This document shows, piece after piece, positions 35,560-45,775 of a stretch of 64,000 nucleotides of DNA. The position numbers were made by a program, and so were the translations under genes. This DNA is from Meandrina meandrites. Taxonomy: Eukaryota > Cnidaria > Anthozoa > Scleractinia > Meandrinidae. The notes beneath the pieces are model-generated. The model ran no database searches. It saw only the letters and a program-made list of their open reading frames with translations, and was not told the DNA's origin. The stretch is taken from contig OY855903.1 of the NCBI GenBank assembly GCA_963693305.1, forward strand, positions 54,432,150-54,496,149. The letters are read 5' to 3'. Position 1 is the first letter of the stretch. Each line of letters begins with the position of its first letter.

Positions 35560-37553
35560 GCACCTCTCTCCTTGTGTGGTGGTAGTTCTCGATTGGGAAA
35601 TGCAAGCATGGTACCCTGTACTGACCTACAGTCAGGCTTTGCCCCTCAAAGACACTGCTGAGACTCCCAGCAACACCAACAGCTGTGCACCCTCTTCACA
35701 AAAAGATGTCTCTTCTTATTTGTTTACTGTCCAGCAACAACTTGCAGGATTAGAATTTACTAGATGATCCATAAAAGTAATCACTCCCTCCTGGCATGAG
35801 GGAACAACTGCTCAGTACTAGTCCCATCTAAAGAAGTGGACAGAATTTTGCAAAGAAAAGTGCAGTGTTATATCTCCAGGTTTACCTCTAGTTCTTGATT
35901 TCCTAGCCATACTATCCTTCAGTTTGACATCAACTCAGTGATCCAAGTTGGACAACTGCCATAGTCAAGTGTACCTTTGTAATTATGGAGAAAGTTACAA
36001 AAGTCATGTAGGTACCCACCTCATACCTGTTGAGTTTCTGCAATATCCAGAAGATGAAAAGTTATGTGCTATTACACATTTACAAGAGTACATTAAGCGA
36101 ACTAAACTTCTCTGAAAGGATTGCCAGGGTTCCTACAGAGTCTTGAGTTCTCGAAAAAGCCCGAAAATTTGTAAACTAATTTTCCAGCTTAATTGCTGGG
36201 TGAAATCTCTGTAAGGTAGCTGAATTTCACTTAAATTAGCTTGGCCAAAACGTTTTATAATCATGATCAGAGAATTTTTAATTTTGCGGCACCCTAGTCT
36301 CCCATGCAGCCATCACTTTGGTTGTCATGCAATGTTTGTGTTCATAATGCATCATGGTTTTATTTTGTTCCTGCGTTTATTCAAGCAACATAACATGTTA
36401 CAATGTTTTCAATTGAGCATTTCTGAAGACCAAAGTGACAGGTGTTGTTTGCAATAAGACAATCAACATTTCAAGCACGGGAGAGGCTGCGTTCCAAAGC
36501 GCAAGTTCCTTGCTTTTTGTAAGAAACACAAGAGTCCCATAGAAACAAACCTGTCGTCTCCTTCTGTCAGGTGTCTTCTACAACCAGTTTTAAAATTGAC
36601 GAAACAATCACCCCAAAATCGTATTCTTCTAAAAAAATACCCTCCCTCAAAAAATAAACAAATACATCTTATTCTGAACGCCCCTCCCTATTTGAATAAA
36701 TTATAATACTGAAATTCGGGCAACATTGATCAGGGGAAAGGGGGCGACACAAGGTAACAATGTGAAAATGATGGCATTCTTAGTTAGCAAGAGTGTCTCA
36801 ACCCTTTTTGAAACTGGTTGTAGTACAGAAAATGAAAGGTAGGAGTAAGATGCTTGTAACTGAAAGTGAAGCTTACATGTTTCTACAGTTGTAGAATGGT
36901 ATTATTATCGAAAAGGCCAAATGGAGAAGTTACTCTCATTTCTACGTCAAGGCAAAGAGGCGAAGTGCTAAGCAGAAAGAAGAAGAGTTGAAGTCATTAG
37001 AAGAGGAAATAGACAAGAAACTTGAAGCACTAAAGAATTAGTTCTTTGTATCATGCAATTTTATGCAATTAGTACACTTAGGGCAGAATGTTTTAAAAGT
37101 GTAATGCTGAACACTGTTGATTTTGTTGCATTACTGAAAGTTTAGAATTAAACAATGGAAGCTGAAGTTTGTTCTTTGTGTTTATATCAGTCAACATTTC
37201 TGCTCAGGCCATGTAATTTGACTTATAACCTAGAGTCTGAAAAATGTAAAACAATGGTTTGAAAAAAGTCTTGTAATTTATACACAAAAATTTGTACGAA
37301 CCCTGATTGTCATCAACTACTTCTTAGCCACATTCAACCTCATGGCCCAGCTTGCAAGGACACCATATCCAGGTGGTGCAAGAATGTCCTGAAGTCTGCC
37401 GGTATTGATGTGTCAAAGTTTACAACATACAGTACTCGCTCTACATCAACCTCTTCTTTGACAGAGAGGAATGTCGACATTAAAGATGTTATGATGTCTG
37501 CTTACTGGTCTAATGAGATTACATTCCAACGTTATTATCATAAGTCAGCTTAG
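35560..37553 (+). pseudogene. decayed DIRS-like tyrosine recombinase, split by an insertion
   Basis: The segment parallels the intact recombinase at 48432-49823. VVVLDWEMQAWYPVL (35579 on) aligns with its LVLPDWPTQFWCPRV. SWHEGTTAQY..HLKKWTEF (about 35795-35860) aligns with SWREGTQKQYRSSISAWINY. HLQEYIKRTKLL ends at about 36112. After an inserted element, HIQPHGPACKDTISRWCKNV (about 37325) and TYSTRSTSTSSL...YWSNEI to a stop at 37553 complete the C-terminus. The conserved His of the HxxR box is replaced by Tyr, and stops occur. No reverse transcriptase part was found upstream. It is dead. Confidence 0.75.
36124..37305. mobile_element. DNA-transposon-like insertion with CAGGGTTC ends
   Basis: The inserted block starts CCAGGGTTCCTACAGAG and ends TTTGTACGAACCCTG. 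The inverted ends CAGGGTTC(C/G)TAC match at 11 of 12 bases. The base pairs ATTG flank both sides (36120-36123 and 37306-37309), a possible short target duplication. It splits the recombinase pseudogene. Inside, a short plus-strand tail reads SAKQKEEELKSLEEEIDKKL up to a stop at about 37040, so it may derive from a coding element. The superfamily is uncertain; the ends recall hAT-like termini but the flank is too short. Confidence 0.6.
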
Positions 37554-38259
37554 AAAGATTTTAATTTTGGTGACACGATTCTGCAATTGCCAACCAAGGA
37601 CAGTTAATCTTTTTCTCTCATTGACATGCAGTTTTTTGGTATCATGTTAGTGCCATGATGATCATGCAACTTATGCGTTTGTGATAATCAATTATTAAAA
37701 TCCACACTTTACTAGTATATCATGTCTTATGATTTACACATTCATACTTGCCTTAGTAGAAGCACAAGATAACCTTAAGGCTGATAGTCACTGCTAACAC
37801 AAAGGTAGCCAATGGGGTAAAATACAGCTTTGTGTTAGAGTTAGGGTTAGATTTTCTCCAGGAATAGGATTAGCTTGCTTAGAAAGAAATCAAAGTGTCT
37901 CTGGCAATGTCTTCCTGACGAAAAGCAATATTCTTGTTGCAAAATTATTATTTTAGCGACAAATATTGCTGTAAATAGATGTGATCTTGCTGTTGACATT
38001 AAATTTACAAGTATTCTGTCCATGCACAAATGCTCTTCCAGTAACAAACAAGATGGTGTCCAAACAAGCTCATGGCCTCTGCAGCCGTGTACTCCACCCA
38101 CCTTACCTACTACTCAAAAACATTTTCACAGGGCTGTGGGTTCATGCTACATGTTCATGGGGTCATTCGTGGCAAAGGGCATTGGTGTGATCGGCAGTTC
38201 ATTAAAAAATTGACTCATTTTCAAATCTTACATGCAGCACACGCATCATTGAGGTTGGC

Positions 38260-38820
38260 ATCCCATCTTTGGCATTAAACAGTGTTCATTCATTCAAGAA
38301 ATGGATCAGCATTGTTGGAGGAGAAGCACTCCATGGGAAAGGCAAAGTCTTCTAGACAATGTTGAGCACTTTGAGAAACTAATGGATGCTGAATGGAGTG
38401 ATCATATCAGCCATCATTCCATGGCTACACTGAATGATAGGAAGTTAAACCAGCCTGATCTATGGGGAGGGACAGGGGTGTCAGAAACTCCCGCTTCCTG
38501 TATCTTCTACTCCAGCTTCCTGCCCTTTTCCGTAGTAGTTCCCTCCTCTTGTGTCATTTCTATTGCGAAATATAATAAAATTTTGGGAAGTTTTCTCAAT
38601 TTCTCCTGGTTTCTGCCACCTCGGGACTCCCGCTTCCCACCCTCTCTTCTCCCGCCTCCCACCCCTTTTCTCCCTGACTTCCGCCCTCCAGTTCCCACCC
38701 ACTGATCTACTCCCCATCACAAGTGACCAGCAGGCGATAAAGGAGTAGATGACATCTGCACAGATTGGATCAGTCTCCTACTCACAAACTCTGTTTTCTA
38801 TCTTACTCTGCTAGGGAACT
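38260..38820 (+). pseudogene. repeat-family protein fragment, copy A
   Basis: The plus strand encodes WERQSLLDNVEHFEKLMDAE then WSDHISHHSMATLNDRKLNQ and, after an inserted 239-bp element, LPITSDQQAIKEYM. Copies B and C at 39470 and 40485 carry the same protein. The family motif (cf. LFNKRRGGDVAQF in copy C) recalls proteins repeated many times in cnidarian genomes, possibly tyrosine-recombinase-like. That assignment is tentative. This copy is broken. Confidence 0.5.
38463..38701. mobile_element. 239-bp MITE with 8-bp target-site duplication (hAT-like)
   Basis: CTGATCTA occurs immediately before (38455-38462) and after (38702-38709) the insert. The ends TGGGGAGGGACAGGGG and, inverted, TGGGTGGGAACTGGAG are imperfect inverted repeats. 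The uninterrupted sequence CAGCCTGATCTACTACCCAT exists in copy C at about 40636, so the empty site is visible in the same window. An 8-bp duplication is typical of hAT elements. The inside has no supported gene. Confidence 0.75.
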
Positions 38821-39464
38821 ACGCAACTCATTTGATTTGTTGACGTTAAGGTGAAATGAAAGCCTCTCTCAAATAAGTGCCTCGCATCTATTTAACGCTC
38901 GTCCTAGGACCCCTAAAATTTAATAGACACCCCAGGCATTTATTAGATCATTTACGGTACTTACAACACCAGGATTTATGACAAGAGACATGCATGCTTC
39001 TAGTGTGACAAGCTAGATGGAGAAATTGCTCTGCATTATGAACTTCACCACATGAAAGAGGGAGAGGTAGCTAACACATTTGCTTATCCACGAGTCTAAG
39101 ACAATTGCAGGAGGACACAACAATTTGATTTTCATCATAACTTGGCATAAACAGGCTAAAGAAGGACAGCTCATTGTTATCAGAAAACCAAAACTACCTC
39201 CAGTGTTCACTCCCTTGGGTTTGTTAAGAAAAATGATCTCTGGAGGCACAATAAAGCTTGTAAATTCTAAAGAGGCAAAAGGGATGATGGGGATAATAGT
39301 AACAGTGATAATGCTGACTACCTGAAGTACCAAAAACTTCAGGTAAAAGCAAGTTGTTAATTTTCCCATCGATATGTCCTTGGGTTTGCACTGTTCATTC
39401 ATCCTGAAAAGTTTGATGTTGATGTAGAATGCATTAAGAAAATTTGGAATATTGACTTTAAGAG

Positions 39465-39945
39465 AGGTGAAAAAGGGGTTGGCATCCCATCATTGGTGTT
39501 AAACATTGGTCATTCGATGAAGAAATGCATCTGCATTGTGCGAGGAAAAGCACTGAGAAAGACAAAGGTCTTATAGTAATGTTGAGCACTTCGAGAAACT
39601 TACGGAAGCTGAATGGAAAGATAGTATCAGCCATTATTCCATGGCAACACTGAATGATAGTATAACCAGCGTGATCAACAACCCATCACGTGACCTGCAG
39701 AAGATAAAGGAGTACATTACATTCAAGATCATTTAACTTACTTCTCTTTTAAAAGCTAAAAGCACACCAACTGTGTGCACCTGGCATGAATTAAGTGAAT
39801 TGGTCTTGAACAGATTGATACTCGTTAATAAATGGAGAGGGGGAGATGCGGCATGAAGCCTACCTCAAGGGCACTCACCAGGATGTCATTGAATCTTTCA
39901 GTGGCATAGAACAGCAGTTGGTTAAAAGGCCAGTAGAAGAGTAAC
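39465..39945 (+). pseudogene. repeat-family protein fragment, copy B
   Basis: The nucleotide sequence is clearly related to copies A and C through AATGTTGAGCACTTCGAGAA, CCATGGCAACACTGAATGAT and GTGAATTGGTCTTGAACAGA. It has indels and stops. It runs from the GGCATCCCATC border shared with copy A to the CAGCAGTTGG segment shared with copy C. Confidence 0.6.
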
Positions 39946-40018
39946 AAATCCTTGTCTAATACGTAATTCTAATAATGGAGGCTTTTGGTAAACAATTAGG
40001 AATAAGAATCAGCGATAT

Positions 40019-40483
40019 TTGGCTGAAGAATGTGACACCTTGAGAGGGATCTTCTTGAAACTAAAGTACAAAGAGAAGCTCATTCATTCCACCAAAACTA
40101 GATTGATCGAGTCGCAAATGCAGCAGCAAGATTACAATGTTCAAGCAATTGCACCCATTCAGATCATTCTGCCATTCAAGGATAAAAAATCAGCCGATGT
40201 TGAACGAAGACAGCTGTCCAATCTTGGGAAGAAAATAGACAGCGATCTATGCCCGGTTTTCACAAGCAAGAAAATTGCCAACAAAATCAAAGTAGCAGAG
40301 GCCAAACCACTGTTAATAAATCAACAATGCATTTTTTATAAATTCAAATGCGATCTGTGTGATGCAGATTATGTAGGCTACACTCCTGATTCCTTTATGA
40401 GCATAAGTACTCAGCTATCAGAAAACACCTGTGTGACACCCACAATCAGAATAACTATCTTAAAAAACAATTCACCATCCTGA
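40019..40483 (+). pseudogene. Penelope-like retroelement fragment with part of a GIY-YIG domain
   Basis: The ORF of 154 residues contains ILPFKDKKSADVERRQLSNL, then the spacer CPVFTSKKIANKIKVAEAKP, then QQCIFYKFKCDLCDADYVGY. The last block resembles the GIY-YIG endonuclease entry (Y..KC..C...YVG.T) found downstream of the reverse transcriptase in Penelope-like elements. The rest of the endonuclease is frameshifted (SENTCVTPT onward), and no reverse transcriptase is seen. It lies between copies B and C of the repeat-family protein and truncates the start of copy C. Confidence 0.7.
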
Positions 40484-40484
40484 A

Positions 40485-40965
40485 ATGCATCAGCATTGAT
40501 CGAGGAAAAGCACTCCATGGGAAAGACAAGGTCTTCTAGACAATGTTGAGCACTTTGATGAACTCATGGAAGCTGAATGGAGTGACTGTATCAGCCATCA
40601 TTCCATGGCCACACTGAATGATAGGAAGTATAACCAGCCTGATCTACTACCCATCACAAGTGGCCTGCAGAAGATAAAGGAGTGCATCACCTTCAAGATG
40701 ATTTCACTTACTTTACTTTTGCAAGCTACAAGCACACCAACTGTGCACACCTGGCATGAGTTAAGTGAATTGGTCTTTAACAGATTGATACTCTTTAATA
40801 AACGGAGAGGGGGAGATGTGGCACAATTTCATCTGGAAGCCTACCTCAATCGCCCTGACTGGCAGAAGAGCACTAATCAGGTTGTCAATGCATCCCTCAT
40901 TGGAATAGAACAGCAGTTGTTTGAGAGATACAAGATTAATAATTCCTGGTCTTATAAGTAATCAT
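40485..40965 (+). pseudogene. repeat-family protein fragment, copy C (best preserved)
   Basis: An open frame from 40566 (MEAEWSDCISHHSMATLNDR) runs through QPDLLPITSGLQKIKECI, WHELSELVFNRLILFNKRRG and DVAQFHLEAYLNRPDWQKST to a stop at 40961. The upstream part (STPWERQSLLDNVEHFDELM) is in the adjoining frame. The LFNKRRGG box followed by a Leu-rich helix is a repeated family signature in this window. A recombinase relation is possible but unproven. The catalytic C-terminal half expected for a tyrosine recombinase is missing. Confidence 0.5.
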
Positions 40966-41334
40966 TGAAAAATCACTAATCAATTGATTAGGCATTGGGC
41001 ATCGCTGATGATCATTAATCTTTGGACTGCAATAATTATTTTTATGTATCTTCCTCCTTATGAATTAATCATAACTTGTTGCCTTGGCCGAACTCTGTTT
41101 GCTGGGACAAAATCAAAACATTCCCATTTTGGGATCTTTTCGGCCACAGGCGTGGCTGTTTATTTTCATAACAATCAAGGCAAGATCACACTACAAAGAC
41201 ATACAATGTATCACCCCAGCAAAGGTGAGGGGGAAACTGCCATACTCCGATATCACGCTCCGCCATCTTGGATTGCGTGTCGCACCAACACGAGATTGGA
41301 CGGGCATGTTGGACCACACGTTTGCTTTGTCAAT

Positions 41335-43207
41335 ATGGCGAAAGGATTGTTATCTGCTGTGTGGTCGAAATCTTGCAAGGGTATTCCTTATTTTGACTCA
41401 TCCTTCATCGCGAAATGGCTTGAGAAGGACGGAAAAGTTCCAAAGAAAGTTATAACTCGCGGTTAAAGTAATTTCTGCGAAGGTTATATCTTTGATGTCG
41501 AAGGTAAGTTTCAGTCCTGCTATTGAGTTGTTTTTTCTCTGGATGAGAAATTCCATGCGAACAGTGGCGCGATTCACACTATTTATGCTTTTTTCGGGCA
41601 TCATATATTGTATTTTCCTTCGTTTATGCCTTGTTTCAGTGATCGAAATCCCCTGTGATGTAATCCATAGTGTAGTAAACTTCCATATTTGCACTTTACT
41701 TTCAGTAAAAATTCAAGACCCAGGAGTACTCGTAAGAGCAAAAAGCTATAAATCACAGCGGAAAAATGAAGAGCCATGGAGGTTACAGGAATTTTCAGTA
41801 CCTTATTGTTTCGTATGAGCTGAAACCGATCCAGCAGAAATATGTTTAAGTTTGCTTTGTGGTTTCTTTTGATTTGCTTCAGTTCATTGAACTGAGCAAC
41901 TAATGAAAATGTGATTGAGTGAAAAATGAAAATGGCACACACACACACATTGCACATCAGATATTAATAAGTTTTAATTGTTTCTTTAGGTTGAAATATC
42001 AAAGGCTGCAGAAGTTGAATTAACCAGTACCTCATGCAACTGTGAAGCAGGAACAGGTCTCTGCAATTATGCAATAGGGCTGGAACATGACAGAAAACTT
42101 GGCTTAAGAAGTGTACTTCCTGCCATGTCTAAAACAAGTCTTCCACAGACATGGCACGTTCCACAAAGGACAGTAGGAATCAATCCCTGCGAGGTACAAG
42201 AGGTGCTAGTGCAGCAGGTAAAACCTCCAAGCAGTGATGCTCCTGCAAAAAAGAAATTACGGAGGATAGATGGGGTACAGTCCACTCTGTACAACCCCAT
42301 TCCAGAACAATTTGGGGAACCCAAAATTATTGATTCTGTGAGAGACATATTCAAAGAATATGAAGACATGCAAATAAATAGCATTGTTCCTGAAACTAAC
42401 AGCTTAGCCTTTGTGGAAAGTAAACTGGGAAAAGTAGCTTGTGGCTCAGTTATCTTGTACCAGCAGCGCCAAAACACAACAAATGACCCTAAAATTCACA
42501 TGAACATCGACGGGCCAGAAAATCCACCAGCTTTCGATGTGCCATCACTAGAAAACCATTATTCAGCTGTTCCCACTCTGGCAGAAATAAACTTTATTGA
42601 TGGACTCAGTGTCTCCCTAGCACAATCTTGTTTATATGAGGAGGAGACAGGGGAGCGGTCTGACACACAGAAGTGGCATGAATTGAGGGCACAGAGATTA
42701 TCTTCCAGCAAATTTAAAGATGTCTGTGTGCGAAAGGCTGATTTTGAATCGCTGGCAGTCAGATAACTAAAGAAGACCGTTCAAACTGCGGCAATGAAGC
42801 ATGGCATAAATATAGAAGAAGAGGCAGCTTCTGCATATGCTGACAGTGGAGATTGCAATGTTTTCCCTGCCGGGATTGTTATCAACCCATCTTGCCCACA
42901 CCTGGCTGCCCCTCCAGATCAAAGGGTCTATGATCCCTTCGGAAACAATCCCTGGGGGCTGCTGCAAATCAAGTGCCCTATTACGGATTCAATCTCTCAA
43001 CTGAAATACCTGAGATGTGTAAATGGAGTTTATAAACTTAAAAAGACACATAGCTATTACTATCAGATCATGGGACAGATGTTGACAGGTTGTGAATGGG
43101 TTGATTTTTATGTGTATTGCAAAAATGACTTTCATTTAGAAAGGGTGAGGTTTGATGCAGAATTTTGTTCAAATATGAATATGAAGTTAGATACATTTTT
43201 ACTTTGA
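41335..43207 (+). pseudogene. YqaJ-type nuclease gene of the second ISL2EU element, inactivated
   Basis: The first exon starts at ATG 41335 (MAKGLLSAVWSKSCKGIPYF). A second exon from about 41990 carries a shortened SWIM-like CNCEAGTGLCN, then TSLPQTWHVPQRTVGINPC. The YqaJ domain begins at WHELRAQRLSSSKFKDVCVR. A TAA at 42764-42766 stops the frame, which then continues in the same frame with LKKTVQTAAMKHGINIEEEA, APPDQRVYDP and YYQIMGQMLTG to a stop at 43207. The usual Glu of the E-x-K motif is Gln here (GLLQIKCP). With one stop and a lost catalytic residue, it is inactive. Confidence 0.75.
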
Positions 43208-43438
43208 ATACCTCCTCCCTGAACTGTTAAAAAAAGCAGGAGCATAATCTGCCTTTTGAAGCACTGATAAAAAAAGTATGTACAACCTGCACCCCAAATT
43301 TCCATTTCCCTAGAGGTAAAGTTGTAAATATGTGAATATTTTATGGAATCATACAAATTGTAAGCAACTTTTTTTTGTGAGCTTTAGTTTATTTTACACT
43401 AGCTTGTAAGTATCAGGTTATCTGTAACAATTGACCTT

Positions 43439-43636
43439 ATGTGGTTCCAAGAAACATCCATACGTCCCCCAAGAATGCTTTTTGGGTATGACCCCTCCCC
43501 CACCTCCCTTGGATTTCCAGTTTAGATTCAAACTTTCTCTTAAAATTTTTGGCTATTGAGACCCCCATCCCCCTCAGATTTTCTATCCACAATCCTTGTA
43601 GATATTTGTAGTGTGGATATTTTCTGGAAGTGCACA
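43439..43636. mobile_element. MITE-like element, uninterrupted copy
   Basis: This roughly 200-bp unit begins ATGTGGTTCCAAGAAACATC. Its right end reads, inverted, ATGTGCACTTCCAGAAAATA, giving imperfect terminal inverted repeats. The inside matches the SINE-interrupted copy at 19085-19579 (CTATTGAGACCCCCATCCCC). It lies between the two convergent genes of the second ISL2EU element. Confidence 0.65.
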
Positions 43637-43644
43637 TTACTGAA

Positions 43645-43930
43645 CCAAGCATTGCTGAGGAATGTGTAGTTCTCCCCCCCCCCCCCCTACCCCCAAACAA
43701 AGGGGGTTGTAAATGCCTGGGGGTGAAGGGGAGGCAGGGGGAGGGTCACTGTTTGTGTATCCAGAGGATGAGAGATGAAAGGGGGTCTTACAAGAAACTC
43801 CTTCTTGAGAGAGGTATGCATATTTTATAGATCTACACAATACTAACAGGCACGTTATAGTTTCAATATAGTGGACCTCTAAAGTTTGTAAGAAGACAGC
43901 AAATGGTCCAAATTTGATTTACTGAACCAG
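43645..43930. other. C/G-rich low-complexity patch, no gene seen
   Basis: A run of C at about 43674-43687 is followed by G-rich sequence with GGGGGAGGGTCAC. Short frames here are compositional artefacts. Confidence 0.6.
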
Positions 43931-44570
43931 CCAATGAAAATTTGATATTCTTTGATTCTTCTGAATGCTTGCTCAACATGAATTTGAAGGCGGGCAATCT
44001 GTTGTTTCTGTTACTTCTTTGGAGGTGAACTGCAAAGACCTTGTTCTAGACAAGAAAGGAGGGATTGTCAATTGTTGTAATAAATCGTGAATCAGAAAAC
44101 CCTTATCAGCCATTATATCGTCTCCTTCTTTGATTAGTGACAGAATTCCACTGCGTCTTGTTATCTCTTTGTCTGATATACTTCCCTGATATAAGGAACT
44201 TACAAATGTCACAGCACCATGAGGAGCAATACCAACAAGGCATTTTAAGGTGGTATGTGACTTGTATGCAGAGTAAAATTCTGAGTTCAGAACCTTTGAG
44301 CTAGGCCTTTGGACCTTGATTTCAGTGCAGTCTAGGATGACCCTTTTAGGTTATATGGTTTTGAAGCACTCAGGCATACTATTTTTTATCTGAGCAGTTG
44401 TGGGCCAAATTGGCACTTGGCCAAGCATTGTATACAGAAAATTCGCCCAAGTTAAAATAATTCTGCTAACAGTACTTGTGCTAATATTGAATCTTACTCC
44501 CAAGTCTGTCTCCAGTAATCCTAATCTTAGTCTGATAATAAATAAAAACAATTGGTCATAGAGTGACAAT
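43930..44570 (-). pseudogene. DDE transposase part of the second ISL2EU element, inactivated
   Basis: The minus strand reads LFLFIIRLRLGLLETDLGVR with an HTH (FNISTSTVSRIILTWANF). It continues to ECFKTI, hits a TAA at about 44354, then resumes with PKRVILDCTEIKVQRP (first Asp) and GDDIMADKGFLIHDLL (second Asp). A frame change at about 44000 precedes the Glu block (IHVEQAFRRIKEYQ). It is homologous to the catalytic exon at 31085-31864. The stop and frameshift make it inactive. Confidence 0.8.
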
Positions 44571-44671
44571 GCAAAATTACCACTGCTACGCCTTTGCTTG
44601 TAGTTTTCTTTGCCTCATCCACGCTGAATCTGTGACCATTTTATCATAGTTTCGCATATGGTTCAACCCAG

Positions 44672-45608
44672 CTACATATCAAATCGTTCTTTTGATACAA
44701 AGCCAGTGTAAAATGTCAGCAATTCAGGATCCTTGGAAATATTTTCAGCTCCAAACCTGGATTCTTTGAAATGTTCCACTTGCTGCTCTAAATCTTCGAT
44801 TTTGGCTTTAAGGATTCTAATTTGTTCCTCTGCACTCAGTTCAGCAGGCTGAATGTTTTCGTTTTCCAGTTCATCCGTAGCCATTTCTTCCATTTGCTTA
44901 CAACTAGCACTGGCTTCCTGCACAGCTGATTCAGTCACTTCTTCTAATTCAACATCCTAAAGATTGTCGTCGCTCCTCCTGTGCTTGCTGTTCGTTCATA
45001 TTTTTAAGATTTTGTAGTTTATTTTGTGGGCGTTCTTGACCGGCCTTGGTCCATGCAAACTGTGATGGCACAGCTCCTGCTTTCAGACGTGTAAGCCCTG
45101 TTATAGTTTTATACATATCGCTTGGCTTGAAGTGAGCAGAACATACTGGAGTAGAGCCTTTCTTAATCTAGGAAACAAGTTTTAAACTCCAAATTAAAAT
45201 GCTGATAACAAGGGCAAAACACATAAAATATTAATTACCATATCCGACTCAATGAAAACAAACAAACCGGTTCCACGTGCGTTTGACAGCTTCGGCCAAA
45301 AGCGCTCAAATCTAATAATTTAGGTTAGATTATTTGACTACATTTTCTCTGGATATGTATCGAGAAATCATTTCATGAATAAGGAACGGGCTAACTTAGT
45401 CTTCAATCGAAAAACTCTCAATATCGGCCAAACGAATAACTCGTGCGTTTGACAGCTCGCTGGTCACAGCTTGTCACACTCACCTGAAAAAGCGGCCCTT
45501 CATCTCGCTTTATTGCAGCAATCCACTGCAATCTCTGTGTTTTGTTCAAAGGAAAGTTGAAATAAGACAAATCCTTTCCACTTTCGTTTCATTTGTCGTT
45601 AGTACAGC
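44672..45608 (-). pseudogene. THAP domain and coiled coil of the second ISL2EU transposase, split by the DIRS insertion
   Basis: From right to left, 45608-45487 encodes the N-terminal THAP half (DLSYFNFPLNKTQRLQWIAA, then a donor-like GTGAGTG). About 45170-45040 encodes the C-terminal half (STPVCSAHFKPSDMYKTITG and GAVPSQFAWTK). 44938-44672 encodes a coiled coil (EEQIRILKAKIEDLEQQVEH) and TFYTGFVSKERF, the family block before the catalytic region. The first Cys residues (DHCCV) lie on the far side of the DIRS element at about 50302-50316. The gene is interrupted inside the zinc finger. Confidence 0.75.
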
Positions 45609-45680
45609 AATTCTACCCGCATTTGCATACATTCTGAGATCACATGAGATAGCAAGTCACGTGACTTCGAGCTCAGTGCG
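45609..45680. repeat. left inverted terminal repeat of the DIRS element
   Basis: Starts AATTCTACCCGCATTTGCAT. Its inner part pairs with the right terminal repeat, and its outermost 43 bases pair with the internal region at 49906-49949, apart from one missing base. Confidence 0.8.
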
Positions 45681-45775
45681 AGTTTTGACTTCGAGTAAGG
45701 TCGTGTGTGGCACATTTGTGCTCCCAAAATCGCTCTCGAATACTTACGTAGCTCCTGTGCTTTATCAAACTGAGG

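Noticed and set aside
38481..38748. Pro/Arg/Gly-rich ORFs on both strands
   Set aside because: They lie mostly within the 239-bp hAT-like MITE and reflect its CT-rich composition.
41080..41455. Plus-strand ORFs spanning the left end of the second ISL2EU element
   Set aside because: They run across the transposon border and terminal repeat. Only the frame starting at 41335 matches the nuclease gene.
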